Positions 37,078 through 46,282 of a stretch of DNA of 64,000 nucleotides are shown in pieces. The position numbers and the translations under genes were made by a program. The first letter of the stretch is position 1; each line of letters begins with the position of its first letter. The notes under the pieces are model-generated. The model was not told the DNA's origin. It searched no databases and worked only from the letters and a program-made list of their open reading frames with translations. Origin of the DNA: Pseudomonas yamanorum (GTDB lineage: Bacteria; Pseudomonadota; Gammaproteobacteria; Pseudomonadales; Pseudomonadaceae); NCBI RefSeq assembly GCF_900105735.1, contig NZ_LT629793.1:6386001-6450000 (forward strand), given 5' to 3'.

Positions 37078-39204
37078 TTAGAACTTCGTCTGCACCGCCA
37101 GCTCAAACGTCCTCGGCGACCCGAGGTAATACGCCGGCGACACATGGGCAAACTCGGCATACACCTCATTGGTCAGGTTGCGCACCCGACCCGTCACGGA
37201 GGTGTGCTGATCCACCTTGTAGGTCAAAAACGTCCCAAACAAGGTATACGCCGGCACCGTCAGGGTGTTGGCATTGTCGGCGTACACTGACGCCACATAC
37301 CGTGCATCCACACCCCCTTGCCAATCCTCCGCAAAGTCATAAGTCAGCCACAAATTACCCACTTGCCTGGGCACATTGGTCGGCGTGTTGCCCTTGCGCG
37401 ACACCACGGCGCCGCTGGCAGTTTTCTCGTTGAAGTCCTCGTACTCGGCATCGACCCAGGCGTAGTTGCCCTCCAGCAATAGCTTGGGCGTGACCCGCAA
37501 CGAATTGGCCAGTTCGATACCCTTGGACGTCTGCGCGCCCACCGGAATGCTGTTGGTCGGGTCCTGCGGGTCGGTGACGGCGAAGTCCTTCCGTTCGATC
37601 CTGTAGGCAGCGACGGTGGCCGAACCGCGACCGTCGAGGTAGTCGAACTTGCTGCCCACTTCCCACTGTTTGCCGGTGGACACGTCGAACACCTGGGTGG
37701 TGCTGCTCGGCTGTTCGGCGGCGGTGCTGTATTGCACGTAGACATTGGCTTGTGGAATGAACTGATACGTCAGGCCGATGCGCCCGGTCACCGGCTCCCA
37801 GCTGCGCTTGACGTGCCGGGGATTGCTGGCAGTGATGTCCCGGTGGTTGGTGACTTCAAGGTCAATCGCGTCGTAGCGCAGGCCCGTGAGCAGCGACAGT
37901 TTGTCGGTCAGGCCCAGGCGGTTTTCGACGAACAACGCCTTGGTGGTGACGGCGTTGGTCTTGTCCGGGTCGAAGCCGGGCTTGGTGCCGGGAAGATCAT
38001 AGAAATGCCCTGGATCGTAGTTGTTCGGATCCACCGTGTTTTTGGCGGATACGTTCAACGGGTTGTTGGTGGTGCTGTTGACCTTGTACTCAAAGCCGCC
38101 CGACCAGGTCGTGCTCAAGCCGAAGAACGTGTCGTCATGGCGCAGCTCGAACTGGTTGCCGTTCTGCTCACCCTGATGTCGCACCTGATAGGCCGTCGAG
38201 CGATTCACCGCGCTGTTATCGGCGTTGTACTGGTAGGTTTCCAGGTTGCGATAGTCGCGCTGGCTGTCGAGGTGATAGAGGGTGTTTTTCAGGGTGGTGC
38301 TGTCGTTGATCCGGTAGTCGATGATCGAGCGCACCCAGATTGTGCGTTGCTCATAACGGCCGTCGGCCACGTTGTAGTTGTTGAAGCGGTTGTGCTTGTC
38401 GATCTTCAACTCGCCGGACTTCGGGTTGAGCACCGGCGTGCCCCAGTAGGGGCTGTCTTCGTGTTCGTCCTGGTATTCCAGGGCCAGGGTGTGGGACAGG
38501 TTCGGGGTGAAGTCACTCAGCAGGGAAAACGCCACGCTCCAGGCATCGCGCTGTTGGCGATCGATATAGGTGTGGTTGGTGTTGCGGCTCACGTCCAGGC
38601 GCGCGTAATGCTGGACGTCGGCGCCCGGCTCGGTCAGGGCGTGGTTCAGGCCGAAGGCCATCCCGGCGGTGTCGTAGCTGCCATACGTCAGTTGCCCTTC
38701 GGCGGCTTGTTCCTCACGGGTGGCCAGCTTGGTCACGTAGTTCAGTGAACCACCGACGGAACCGGCACCGTTGATCAGCGAAGAGGGGCCACCGACCAAT
38801 TCGACCCGGTCATAAATCCACGCATCCACCGGGCGAGCCAGGCCGCCGGACACCGCGACGCCATTGAACATCTGGGTAATCTGGCTGCTGGTGAAACCCC
38901 GATAAGAGATAAAACCGCCAAACCCCGGCGGCGCGCTGGCGTTGACCCCGGGCAGGGTATTGGCCGCGTCCTGAAACGTCTTGGCGCCTCGGCGCTCGAT
39001 GTCATTGCGATTGGCAATGCTGATGGACGCCGGAGTTTCCCGCACGCTCAGCCCCAGGCGCGAGGCCATGCCGCTGGACTGATCCAGGGCCAGGCCGGCA
39101 TCGCCGGGTTGCTCGCCATCAATGGTGGTCGGTGCCAGCTCAATCGCCCAGGTGCTGACAGGCAGGCAGCCGAACAGGCCCGCCAGAAGGGGTAAATGTT
39201 TCAT
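37078..39204 (-). CDS. TonB-dependent (siderophore-type) outer-membrane receptor
   Basis: A 708-residue TonB-dependent transporter. A signal peptide (about residues 1-20, ending STWA) precedes a plug domain with RETPASISIANRNDIERRG and FISYRGFTSSQITQMFNG, and the VELVGGPSSLINGAGSVGG motif (about residues 125-143). A 22-strand barrel follows, ending in a terminal Phe (FELAVQTKF). The start at 39204 (MKHLPLLAG) is chosen since an upstream in-frame start would bury the signal peptide. It lies 95 bases downstream of a DUF2946 gene on the same strand, suggesting co-transcription. The substrate (ferric siderophore or another metal chelate) is undetermined. Confidence 0.9.
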   Translation of the reverse strand: MKHLPLLAGLFGCLPVSTWAIELAPTTIDGEQPGDAGLALDQSSGMASRLGLSVRETPASISIANRNDIERRGAKTFQDAANTLPGVNASAPPGFGGFISYRGFTSSQITQMFNGVAVSGGLARPVDAWIYDRVELVGGPSSLINGAGSVGGSLNYVTKLATREEQAAEGQLTYGSYDTAGMAFGLNHALTEPGADVQHYARLDVSRNTNHTYIDRQQRDAWSVAFSLLSDFTPNLSHTLALEYQDEHEDSPYWGTPVLNPKSGELKIDKHNRFNNYNVADGRYEQRTIWVRSIIDYRINDSTTLKNTLYHLDSQRDYRNLETYQYNADNSAVNRSTAYQVRHQGEQNGNQFELRHDDTFFGLSTTWSGGFEYKVNSTTNNPLNVSAKNTVDPNNYDPGHFYDLPGTKPGFDPDKTNAVTTKALFVENRLGLTDKLSLLTGLRYDAIDLEVTNHRDITASNPRHVKRSWEPVTGRIGLTYQFIPQANVYVQYSTAAEQPSSTTQVFDVSTGKQWEVGSKFDYLDGRGSATVAAYRIERKDFAVTDPQDPTNSIPVGAQTSKGIELANSLRVTPKLLLEGNYAWVDAEYEDFNEKTASGAVVSRKGNTPTNVPRQVGNLWLTYDFAEDWQGGVDARYVASVYADNANTLTVPAYTLFGTFLTYKVDQHTSVTGRVRNLTNEVYAEFAHVSPAYYLGSPRTFELAVQTKF

Positions 39205-39299
39205 GGTTGAATCCTGAAAAACATGGCTTGAAAACAACCCACAGCCGTCCGCACTCCCGCTGGAGGCAGCCGCATGGGCCAATCAAAAAAGCGCAGGTA

Positions 39300-39689
39300 T
39301 CAGGCGAGGGCGGGCGGGGCGCGCGGATTAGCCGCAGGCCAGGTGAAGCGGGCAGGAACGTCAGCGCTGGCAACGATGGCCGGCGGCGGCGCATGGGGTT
39401 GCGGCAGCACCGCCACATTGAGGCTGGAGTTGAGCGCCGGGCCCATGCCGCCGGTGGAGCACAGCGGGCAACCGAAGGCCTTCGAGAGCGTGGGCAGGGA
39501 TTCATCGGTGGACTTGTAAGGCGCCGGGGCCTGGGTGCGCGGGTCCACCGTACAGAACTGGCCGCCGATGCCATTGAGCTGCATCCCGACCATTTGCCCA
39601 TGACCAATGCTGCAGGCGAACACATTGAACAGGACGCAGCAGTAGAGCATCCAGGCAATGAGCGAGCAGTCGGTACGGGCGAGTTTCAT
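39300..39689 (-). CDS. DUF2946-family protein
   Basis: A 129-residue small protein with a hydrophobic N-terminal segment (about residues 6-28, LIAWMLYCCVLFNVFACSIG), a GHGQ motif and a CPLCSTGG motif near residue 75. The C-terminal tail is Pro/Ala-rich. These Cys/His-containing features are typical of DUF2946, which in Pseudomonas is often found beside TonB-dependent metal receptors, as here. The start at 39689 (MKLARTD) is preferred because the upstream extension is highly basic and unlike the family. Metal binding is plausible but not shown. Confidence 0.75.
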   Translation of the reverse strand: MKLARTDCSLIAWMLYCCVLFNVFACSIGHGQMVGMQLNGIGGQFCTVDPRTQAPAPYKSTDESLPTLSKAFGCPLCSTGGMGPALNSSLNVAVLPQPHAPPPAIVASADVPARFTWPAANPRAPPALA

Positions 39690-39782
39690 GGGGCGGCACT
39701 TTATCATCAGCCGCCGACGAATTGCCTGCAAAAAATCTCAAGAGGGCTATCCTCTTCCGGACTTTTCGAAGGATATCCAGCC

Positions 39783-40220
39783 ATGAGCTTTTTTGTCGCG
39801 CGATGGATTGTCGGGGTTTTTGGCTTCATCAGCCTGGTGCATTTGTACTGGGCAGCCGGTGGCAAATTGGGCGTTACCGCAGCCATTCCGCAGCTGCCGG
39901 GTGAGTTCGCCAGCGGCCCACGGCCCGCGTTCAAGCCGTCGGCACTGGGGACGCTGTTGGTGGGCGTGGGGTTGGTGGCGATTGCGGTGTTGGTGTGTCT
40001 GCGGGCCGGGCTGTATTTCGAGCCGGTGCCCAACCATGCGTTGCAGTGGGGGATCAGTGCAGTGGCACTGGTGATGTTTGCCCGGGCGATTGGGGATTCG
40101 GAGCTGGTGGGTTTTTTCAAGAAGGTCGGCGGGTCGCGGTTTGCGCGGCTGGATACGTTTTTTTACTCGCCGCTGTGTCTGGTGTTGGGGGCGGGGTTGT
40201 TGGTGGTAGCGTGGAGTTGA
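39783..40220 (+). CDS. DUF3995-family membrane protein
   Basis: A 145-residue protein with four hydrophobic segments (about residues 5-24, 56-74, 89-105, 125-143), containing LVHLYWAAGG near the N-terminus and FARAIGD in the third region, as in DUF3995. The function is unknown. The ATG at 39783 follows GAAGGATATCCAGCC. It is divergent from the DUF2946 gene and is followed by the AT-rich promoter region of the amidase locus. Codon usage in the second half is unusually T-rich at GTG/TTG codons. Confidence 0.8.
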   Translation: MSFFVARWIVGVFGFISLVHLYWAAGGKLGVTAAIPQLPGEFASGPRPAFKPSALGTLLVGVGLVAIAVLVCLRAGLYFEPVPNHALQWGISAVALVMFARAIGDSELVGFFKKVGGSRFARLDTFFYSPLCLVLGAGLLVVAWS

Positions 40221-40268
40221 CAGGCTAAAAAATAAAACCACAAAAACCACATAAGCAACAAATCCAAC

Positions 40269-40298
40269 TTGACACTCGCCCACCGCGAGGCGTTTATT
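40269..40298 (+). promoter_or_regulatory. Sigma-70-type promoter for the amidase locus
   Basis: TTGACA (40269-40274), 18 bases, TTTATT (40293-40298), 41 bases before the amidase ATG. The -35 is a perfect consensus. An inverted CGCC...GGCG pair within the spacer (40277-40292) could be an operator. Confidence 0.55.
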
Positions 40299-40339
40299 GA
40301 CGTACCCATGGACTTTTCGTAGACGTCCCAGGATACTCA

Positions 40340-41770
40340 ATGAACACAGATGCCTCGTCGTCCTTTATGCCCAGCGTGCTAGACGCGGCCGACCGTATCC
40401 GCCAAGGCACACTCACCCCCGTGCAATTGGTCGAGCAAAGCCTCGAAGCCATCAAAACCCACAATTCCACATTGAATGCCTTTGGCGACGTCTACACCGA
40501 ATCCGCGCTGGAGCAGGCGAAAATCCTGACCGCCGAAGCACAGGCCAACCAGTTTCGCGGTCCGCTCCACGGCATCCCCTTCGGCATCAAAGACCTGTTC
40601 TCCACCGCCAACCTGCGCACCACTCGCGGTTCGCTCACCGGCCTGGACAACGTCCCCACACAAGACGCCCCGATCATCCGCCGCCTCAAAGAGGCCGGCG
40701 CGATCATCCTCGGCAAGACCGCTACCACCGAATTCGGCTGGACCGGCGCCAGCACCTCCCGGGTCTTCGGCAACGGCCGCAACCCGTGGAACCCACAACT
40801 CACCAGCGGCGGCTCCAGCTCCGGCTCGGCCATCGCCGTGGCGGCACGTATGGTCCCGGCTACGCTGGGCTCCGATGGCGGCGGTTCGGTGCGTATCCCC
40901 GGTGCCTTCTGCGGTGCATTCGCCCTTAAAGGCTCCCTCGGGCGCATCCCCACCTGGCCCTGGTCCGCCACTGAGATGCTCAGCCACGCTGGCCCGATCA
41001 CCCGCACCGTGCGCGACAGTGCGTTGCTCTTCGATATCCTCTCTGGGCCCGACCCATTGGATCACCAGGCTTTGCCCGCGCCGACCGAGTCCTACCTGTC
41101 GCGCTGCGACCAGCCGTTGGGTCCTTTGCGTGTGGCGTACTGCCCGACCTTGTTCGAGACGCCCGTGGACCCGGTCATTGCCGCTACCGTGGAAGCGGCG
41201 GTGCATTACCTCGCCGACGAGCTGCCGGCTACGGTCACCACCCTGACCCTGGACTGGCAAGACCCGCTGGCCACCTTCGAAACCCTGTGGGTTGGCGGGC
41301 GCGGGATCGCCTACGGCAAATCCCTGGCCGATCGCCTCGACCAACTGGACCCAGGCTTCGCCGCACTGATCAAACGTTCCGCCGATTACGACTTGGCGGC
41401 CTACCTCAAGGCCGTGCAACAACGTGCACTGTTCGCCAATCAGGTACACGCGTTGTTTAACGACTACGACGTGTTGCTGATGCCGACGATGCCGATTCTG
41501 CCGTTCGCCGCCGACCGGGTTGCCCCCGAGGGCTGGCCAGGGGAGGAGGGCGCAGTGCCCTGGGCACGCTGGACGCCGTTTACCTACCCGTTCAATATCA
41601 CCGGCAACCCCGCCGCCAGCCTGCCCTGTGGCTTTAGCCCGTGCGGTTTGCCGATTGGCTTGCAGGTGATCGGCCGGCGTTTTGCCGATGCCCAGGTGCT
41701 GCAATTCTGCGCAGCCGTGGAAGCCATCGCCCCGTGGGATCAGCACCTTCCCCCGATGCTGAATCCCTGA
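40340..41770 (+). CDS. Amidase (amidase-signature family)
   Basis: A 476-residue amidase-signature enzyme that hydrolyses a carboxamide with a Ser-cisSer-Lys triad. The residues are Lys84 (GIPFGIKDLF), Ser159 (SGGSSSGS) and Ser183 (GSDGGGSVRIPG), with the same spacing as in FAAH (75 and 24 residues apart). It is the first gene of a locus that contains a DeoR-type regulator, an M20 amidohydrolase, two kinases and a symporter. The substrate is unknown; amide, ureide or carbamoyl compounds are candidates. The stop codon is followed by 213 bases before the regulator. Confidence 0.9.
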   Translation: MNTDASSSFMPSVLDAADRIRQGTLTPVQLVEQSLEAIKTHNSTLNAFGDVYTESALEQAKILTAEAQANQFRGPLHGIPFGIKDLFSTANLRTTRGSLTGLDNVPTQDAPIIRRLKEAGAIILGKTATTEFGWTGASTSRVFGNGRNPWNPQLTSGGSSSGSAIAVAARMVPATLGSDGGGSVRIPGAFCGAFALKGSLGRIPTWPWSATEMLSHAGPITRTVRDSALLFDILSGPDPLDHQALPAPTESYLSRCDQPLGPLRVAYCPTLFETPVDPVIAATVEAAVHYLADELPATVTTLTLDWQDPLATFETLWVGGRGIAYGKSLADRLDQLDPGFAALIKRSADYDLAAYLKAVQQRALFANQVHALFNDYDVLLMPTMPILPFAADRVAPEGWPGEEGAVPWARWTPFTYPFNITGNPAASLPCGFSPCGLPIGLQVIGRRFADAQVLQFCAAVEAIAPWDQHLPPMLNP

Positions 41771-41983
41771 TTGATTGCACCCGGAGTGAGCTCAACAGAA
41801 GCCCGCCCGTGATAAACGCTTTGTGTTGTCCTGCCCTTTCACACCCTGATGAGTGAGAGGTACCCCGTGACCCTGTCCATGGCCGTATTACGCTCTATGC
41901 TCCCTGCTGGACCGGCTTGCGCCGCGTCTCGCCGTGGGTCGCGCAATACCGCCCGCCTGAACCTGCCCTGGAATACCTCTTTT

Positions 41984-42742
41984 ATGCTCAACCAGCCACG
42001 TCTCGACGAAATCATGCTCCTGCTCACCCAACACCAGCGCGTCAAGGCGTCGGACCTTGCGCAGACGCTGTTCGTCTCCGAAGAAACCATCCGCCGCGAC
42101 TTCAAGTACCTGGAAGAAGCCGGCAAGCTGCGGCGTATCCACGGTGGCGCGATCCTGCCGCGGCTCAACGAAGAACAGCCGCTGCAAGTGCGCAGCCGCA
42201 TCAAGCCCCAGGCCAAGACGCGCATCGCGGTGTGCGCGGCGAAGCTGGTGAGCGAAGGCATGGTGCTGTTTCTCGACACCGGCACCTCGACCTTGGCCCT
42301 GGCCCAGCAACTGATTGGGTTCAGCCAGTTGCGCATCGTCACCAACTCCCTGGACATCGCCCGCCTGATCACCGAACAAAGCGCCAACCAGGTGCTGGTG
42401 GTGCCTGGCGATGTACGCCGCAACGACAACGCGCTGATTGGCGCCCACACCCTGGAATTCGTCCGACAGTTCCACTACGACATTGCCTTCATGGGCATCG
42501 GCGCTGTCGACCTGGAGCTGGGGTTCATGGACTACCAGGAACCCGAGGCGCTGCTGCGCCGAGAGCTGACCAAACACAGCCTGCGCAGCGTGATCCTGGC
42601 CGACGACGCCAAGTTCGGCCACCGCACCTTTATCAATACGCTGCCGTTCAGCGCCGTCACGACCCTGGTCACCAATCGTGCGCCGTCCGGCGATTTTGCG
42701 ACCCGCCTGGAGCAAGCCCATGTCGACGTCCTTTACCCCTGA
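41984..42742 (+). CDS. DeoR/GlpR-family transcriptional regulator
   Basis: A 252-residue regulator with an N-terminal winged helix (RLDEIMLLLTQHQRVKASDLA then VSEETIRRDFKYLEEAGKLRRIHGGA, residues about 6-55) and a DeoRC sensor domain (LVSEGMVLFLDTGTSTLALA, residues about 90-109). This domain in DeoR proteins binds phosphorylated metabolites. That fits the two kinase genes in the same locus. The ATG at 41984 starts directly at the family-typical N-terminus; an in-frame upstream start at 41849 would add 45 unrelated residues. Its end overlaps the next gene by 23 bases. Confidence 0.88.
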   Translation: MLNQPRLDEIMLLLTQHQRVKASDLAQTLFVSEETIRRDFKYLEEAGKLRRIHGGAILPRLNEEQPLQVRSRIKPQAKTRIAVCAAKLVSEGMVLFLDTGTSTLALAQQLIGFSQLRIVTNSLDIARLITEQSANQVLVVPGDVRRNDNALIGAHTLEFVRQFHYDIAFMGIGAVDLELGFMDYQEPEALLRRELTKHSLRSVILADDAKFGHRTFINTLPFSAVTTLVTNRAPSGDFATRLEQAHVDVLYP

Positions 42743-44000
42743 GTTGCTGTCGCCCAGTGAACAGGACCTTGCAACCTTCGAGGCGCTGTTCCGCGATACC
42801 TCAGCCATCGGCGCGACTCAGGCCGGTGGGCTGCATCGCCTGGCGGCCTCGGCCGAAGACGGCGCTGTGCGCGACTTGTTCGCGGCCTGGCTGGCCGAAC
42901 GCGGCTTTGAAGTGCGCGTGGATGCAGTGGGTAACCTGTTCGGTTTGATGACCTTTAACCCAGACGCGCCCTACGTGCTGTGTGGCTCGCACCTGGACAG
43001 CCAGCCGAGCGCCGGGCGTTTTGATGGCGTCTACGGTGTGTTGGCTGGCGCGGTCGCGGTGGCCAGCGTTGCCCGGCAGTTGCGCGAGCGCGGCGAAGTG
43101 CCGGCGTGCAACCTGGCGGTGGTGAACTGGACCAACGAGGAGGGCGCGCGCTTCCAGCCCAGCCTGATCGGCAGTAGCGTGTTTACCGGCGACCTGTCGC
43201 TGCAAGACGCCTGGGCCTGCCGCGATGGCGACGGCATCAGCCTCAAGCATGCGCTGCAACAGATCGGTTATCTGGGGGAGGGCCGGGTGGAACTGAACGT
43301 TGCCGGTTACGTGGAGATCCACGTCGAACAAGGTGACGGCCTTGAGCGCGACGGCCTGGCCATCGGTGTGGTCCGCGACACCTGGGCGGCCCTCAAGCAA
43401 CGGATTCGTTTTATCGGCGAACAGAACCACACTGGCCCTACGCCCATGACCGCGCGCAAGGATGCCTTGCTGGCCGCCGCCCACGCGATCACCGCTGTGC
43501 GGGCCGAAGCCGACCTGCACGGGGCACAACTGCACAGCTCGGTGGGGCGCCTGGAGATTTACCCCAATTCCCCCAACGTGGTGCCCTCCCGTGTAACGCT
43601 GCACGTCGAGTACCGCTCCCCGGACACGGAGTTGCTGGCCGCCGCCGGTGAGCGCCTGGACGCCAGTCTCAAGGCCACCGCCAGCGCCACGTCTACGGAC
43701 TACAGCATCGAAAGTCGCGCACTGCGTGAACCGACCCACCTGCACCACGGCTTTTCCGAACTGGCCTACAGTGTTGGCCAGCAACTGGGCTTGCCCATCG
43801 GCAACAGCGTCACCGTCTCAGGCCACGACGCCATCAGCCTGAGCCGGCATTACCCGGTGTGCCTGCTGTTTATCCCAAGCAGCAATGGCGTGTCCCATAA
43901 CGAAGCGGAGTTCACCACCGAGGAGGACATGCGCAACGGTTTGCACATGCTGACCGCGTTGTTGCACCGCGCCTGTTCCACCCCCAACGCCTACCGCTGA
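42720..44000 (+). CDS. M20-family Zn-dependent amidohydrolase (allantoate / N-carbamoyl-amino-acid hydrolase type)
   Basis: A 426-residue metallo-amidohydrolase. The metal ligands can be read as the His in CGSHLDS (about residue 84), the Asp in GRFDGVYGV (about 95), the Glu pair NWTNEEGARF (about 130), the His in VEIHVEQGDGLE (about 200), and SHNEAEFT near the C-terminus (about 395). This pattern is shared by allantoate amidohydrolase, beta-ureidopropionase and N-carbamoyl-L-amino acid hydrolase. It begins inside the DeoR gene, implying translational coupling. The substrate is unknown; together with the upstream amidase it suggests stepwise cleavage of C-N bonds. Confidence 0.87.
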   Translation: MSTSFTPELLSPSEQDLATFEALFRDTSAIGATQAGGLHRLAASAEDGAVRDLFAAWLAERGFEVRVDAVGNLFGLMTFNPDAPYVLCGSHLDSQPSAGRFDGVYGVLAGAVAVASVARQLRERGEVPACNLAVVNWTNEEGARFQPSLIGSSVFTGDLSLQDAWACRDGDGISLKHALQQIGYLGEGRVELNVAGYVEIHVEQGDGLERDGLAIGVVRDTWAALKQRIRFIGEQNHTGPTPMTARKDALLAAAHAITAVRAEADLHGAQLHSSVGRLEIYPNSPNVVPSRVTLHVEYRSPDTELLAAAGERLDASLKATASATSTDYSIESRALREPTHLHHGFSELAYSVGQQLGLPIGNSVTVSGHDAISLSRHYPVCLLFIPSSNGVSHNEAEFTTEEDMRNGLHMLTALLHRACSTPNAYR

Positions 44001-44008
44001 GGTCTGCC

Positions 44009-44965
44009 ATGTCGAGTCGTTTGCAAGCAAAGTCACGGCTGCTGGGCGCCCTGGAGGCCGCCGGTTTGTCCGCCCATGTGGTGATCGAAGAGGGCGCCGC
44101 CGGGATTGCCTCGCCGGTGCGGCTGGCCACCGAGTGGACCGGCTATACCGTCACCGCGCCATGGGGGCGGTGTTACGCCAAAGTCTTGCATGACGACATG
44201 CGCGCGCTGATCGACATCGAACGCACCGCCCGCGCCACCCAACTGGCGGCGGATTGCGACGTGACGCCCGGCGTGCGCCTGGTGGATGCGGCGGCCGGCG
44301 TGTTACTGCTGGATGCCTTGCCCGCCAACGAATGGCGCTGGGCACGCCTCGACGAATTGATGCAGCCCCAGCGTCTGCAAGCGCTCTGGGCCCTGAAGAA
44401 ACAACTGCACGCCGGCACCTCGCCGGGCTTCACCCGCTCGCCGCTGCAAGATATCCAGCACCTGCGCGAGCTGTGCGTGCGCTACAGCGTGGCCCTGCCT
44501 ATTGACCACGCCTGGATCAGCACCTGCATTGACCTGGCCTGGACCTCCTTGCAATTGAGCGCCAGCGACTCGGTACCGCTGCACGGCGACGGCGTGGCGA
44601 GCAACGTGATGATCGGCCCCGACGGCGCCTTGCAACTGATCGACTTCGACTACGCTGGCTGCGGCGATCCCTGGTACGACGTGGCCATCAGCCTCAACGA
44701 GCTGTATGTCTTTGAAAGCGATTGGCGCGAAGGCATCCATGCCTGGGCCGGCGAATGCCGTGAAGGCGATTATGCCCGCTGTCGCTTGTACGCCTTGATC
44801 AACGATTGGTACTGGACCCTGTGGGGCCTCTGGGTCGGCGCCACCTCGGCGCGGCCGTTGGAGTTCTCCAAGGTTGGGCAATGGACGCTGTTGCGTTGCC
44901 GCCAGAGTCTGCAAGACCCACGGTTTGAAGGTTGGCTACGTCAGGTACAGGAGGGGCAGGCATGA
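44009..44965 (+). CDS. Aminoglycoside-phosphotransferase-fold kinase (choline-kinase-like), copy 1
   Basis: A 318-residue small-molecule kinase of the APH/choline-kinase fold. The catalytic loop HGDGVASN (192-199) and the metal-binding DFDYA (212-216) are intact. The N-terminal lobe is short but includes YTVTAPWGRCYAKVL with the probable ATP-binding lysine. It lies eight bases after the M20 gene, and its stop overlaps the start of a second kinase (ATGA). The acceptor is unknown; an alcohol or amino-alcohol is likely by family. Confidence 0.85.
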   Translation: MSSRLQAKSRLLGALEAAGLSAHVVIEEGAAGIASPVRLATEWTGYTVTAPWGRCYAKVLHDDMRALIDIERTARATQLAADCDVTPGVRLVDAAAGVLLLDALPANEWRWARLDELMQPQRLQALWALKKQLHAGTSPGFTRSPLQDIQHLRELCVRYSVALPIDHAWISTCIDLAWTSLQLSASDSVPLHGDGVASNVMIGPDGALQLIDFDYAGCGDPWYDVAISLNELYVFESDWREGIHAWAGECREGDYARCRLYALINDWYWTLWGLWVGATSARPLEFSKVGQWTLLRCRQSLQDPRFEGWLRQVQEGQA

Positions 44966-45897
44966 AAGCGTTAGGTGAGGCGTGTACGCCACAAGAGTGT
45001 CAGCTGGAAGCGGCGGTGCGCGGGGTTGCCAGTTGGGGCGGCAGCGGCATTCGTTATGAACCGGTCAGCGGCGGGATTTCCAACACCAACTGGCGGGTGG
45101 AAGTGGCCGGGGTCGACACCGCGTATTTCTTCAAGGTGCCGGGGGTGGGCACCGAGATGTTTATTGACCGTCGCACGGCCCACGACGCCAGCCTCAAGGC
45201 CGCGCAAACCGGCTATGGCGCGCCGGTGTTTGCCTTTCTTGAAGAGTTTGGCGTGGAAGTCTTCGAGTTCATGGAAGGCTGGCGTGCCTCCTCCAACCAT
45301 GACTTCCTCGACCGCGACGTGCGTCATAACGCGCTGCACGCCCTCAAGGCCTTCAACGACCAGCCGCCGTTGGTGCAGACCAAAACCGTGTTCGACATGA
45401 TCGCCGAGCACCAGCGCCAGGTGGAGCAACTCAACGGCTGCAAGCCCGCCGACGACGCGTGGCTGCGCCGCCAATGCGACCGCGCCCGGGGCGTGCTGCA
45501 AGCCTCCGGCATGGATTTGGCGCCGTGCATGAACGACACCCTGGCGGGTAATTTCATGCTCAACGACCGTCGGCAGATTCGCCTGGTGGATTTTGAATAC
45601 GCCTCCAACAACGACCGGCATTACGAACTGGCGCTGTGGTTCGGCGAAATGTTTTTCACCGATGAAATGGAGCTGGCCCTGATCGAAGACTACTTCGGCC
45701 AGGTTACTCCGCAGAACCTGGCACGCATCAAATTGCACAAGGCCCTGGCGGATATCAAATGGTCGACCTGGGCGATGGTGCAGCACGCGGTGTCGCAGCT
45801 GGATTTCGACTTCTACAAATACGGCACCTGGAAGCACATGCGTGCCCGCAGCATCATCAACGATTCGCAATGGGAAACCTGGCTAAGACAGGCTTGA
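44962..45897 (+). CDS. Choline/ethanolamine-kinase-fold protein, copy 2
   Basis: A 311-residue kinase of the choline-kinase branch (GGISNTNWRVEV near residue 36, FKVPGVGTEMFIDR near 58, FEFMEGWRASS). The Brenner motif reads MNDTLAGN (190-197): the catalytic Asp192 and Asn197 are kept, but the usual His two residues before the Asp is Met. DFEYASNN (about 212) supplies the metal ligand. The ATG overlaps the previous stop; GGAGGGGCAGGC precedes it. Having two diverged kinases side by side suggests either two acceptors or a heteromeric enzyme. Confidence 0.85.
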   Translation: MKALGEACTPQECQLEAAVRGVASWGGSGIRYEPVSGGISNTNWRVEVAGVDTAYFFKVPGVGTEMFIDRRTAHDASLKAAQTGYGAPVFAFLEEFGVEVFEFMEGWRASSNHDFLDRDVRHNALHALKAFNDQPPLVQTKTVFDMIAEHQRQVEQLNGCKPADDAWLRRQCDRARGVLQASGMDLAPCMNDTLAGNFMLNDRRQIRLVDFEYASNNDRHYELALWFGEMFFTDEMELALIEDYFGQVTPQNLARIKLHKALADIKWSTWAMVQHAVSQLDFDFYKYGTWKHMRARSIINDSQWETWLRQA

Positions 45898-46027
45898 GCC
45901 TGCGCCGTACAACAATAATGCATTGAATGAAGTCACTTGGGCGCTGATTGGTGCCTGCGTTTTCACTGCTTGATTTTTGTTTGATCACACAAAAAAACGA
46001 TCCACAAATTCAAGGAGCACCCGACTC

Positions 46028-46282
46028 ATGAAATCCGATAACGCGCCACCCGGACGCCTGAAAAGCCAAATTTTCGGTGTGTACTTTTTCCTGTTGCTGA
46101 TGCTCGCCTTATTCCCGCCGTTCTATTTGAGCGTGAGCGGCAGTACCGCGTTGGTACTGGGCATTCCGTTGCCGATCTTCTACTGGATCGCCATTGCCGT
46201 CCTCGCAGGCCTTGGCCTGTGGGCGTTGTACGTCGCCGAGCTGAAGGCCGGCGAAATTCCCGAAGAGGGGGATGCGCAATGA
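46028..46282 (+). CDS. DUF3311-family small membrane protein (symporter partner)
   Basis: An 84-residue protein with two hydrophobic helices (about residues 15-35 and 44-66) and an acidic tail ending PEEGDAQ. DUF3311 proteins are typically encoded just upstream of sodium/solute symporters and probably act as accessory subunits. Here the stop overlaps the symporter start (ATGA). The ribosome binding site AAGGAGCACCCGACTC supports the start at 46028. The 130 bases before it are AT-rich (GATTTTTGTTTGATCACAC), so a promoter separate from that of the kinases is possible. Confidence 0.82.
   Translation: MKSDNAPPGRLKSQIFGVYFFLLLMLALFPPFYLSVSGSTALVLGIPLPIFYWIAIAVLAGLGLWALYVAELKAGEIPEEGDAQ

Noticed and set aside
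37732..38748. A 338-codon plus-strand frame within the TonB-receptor gene
   Set aside because: Antisense to a well-defined receptor barrel; Val/Gly-rich translation without a domain.
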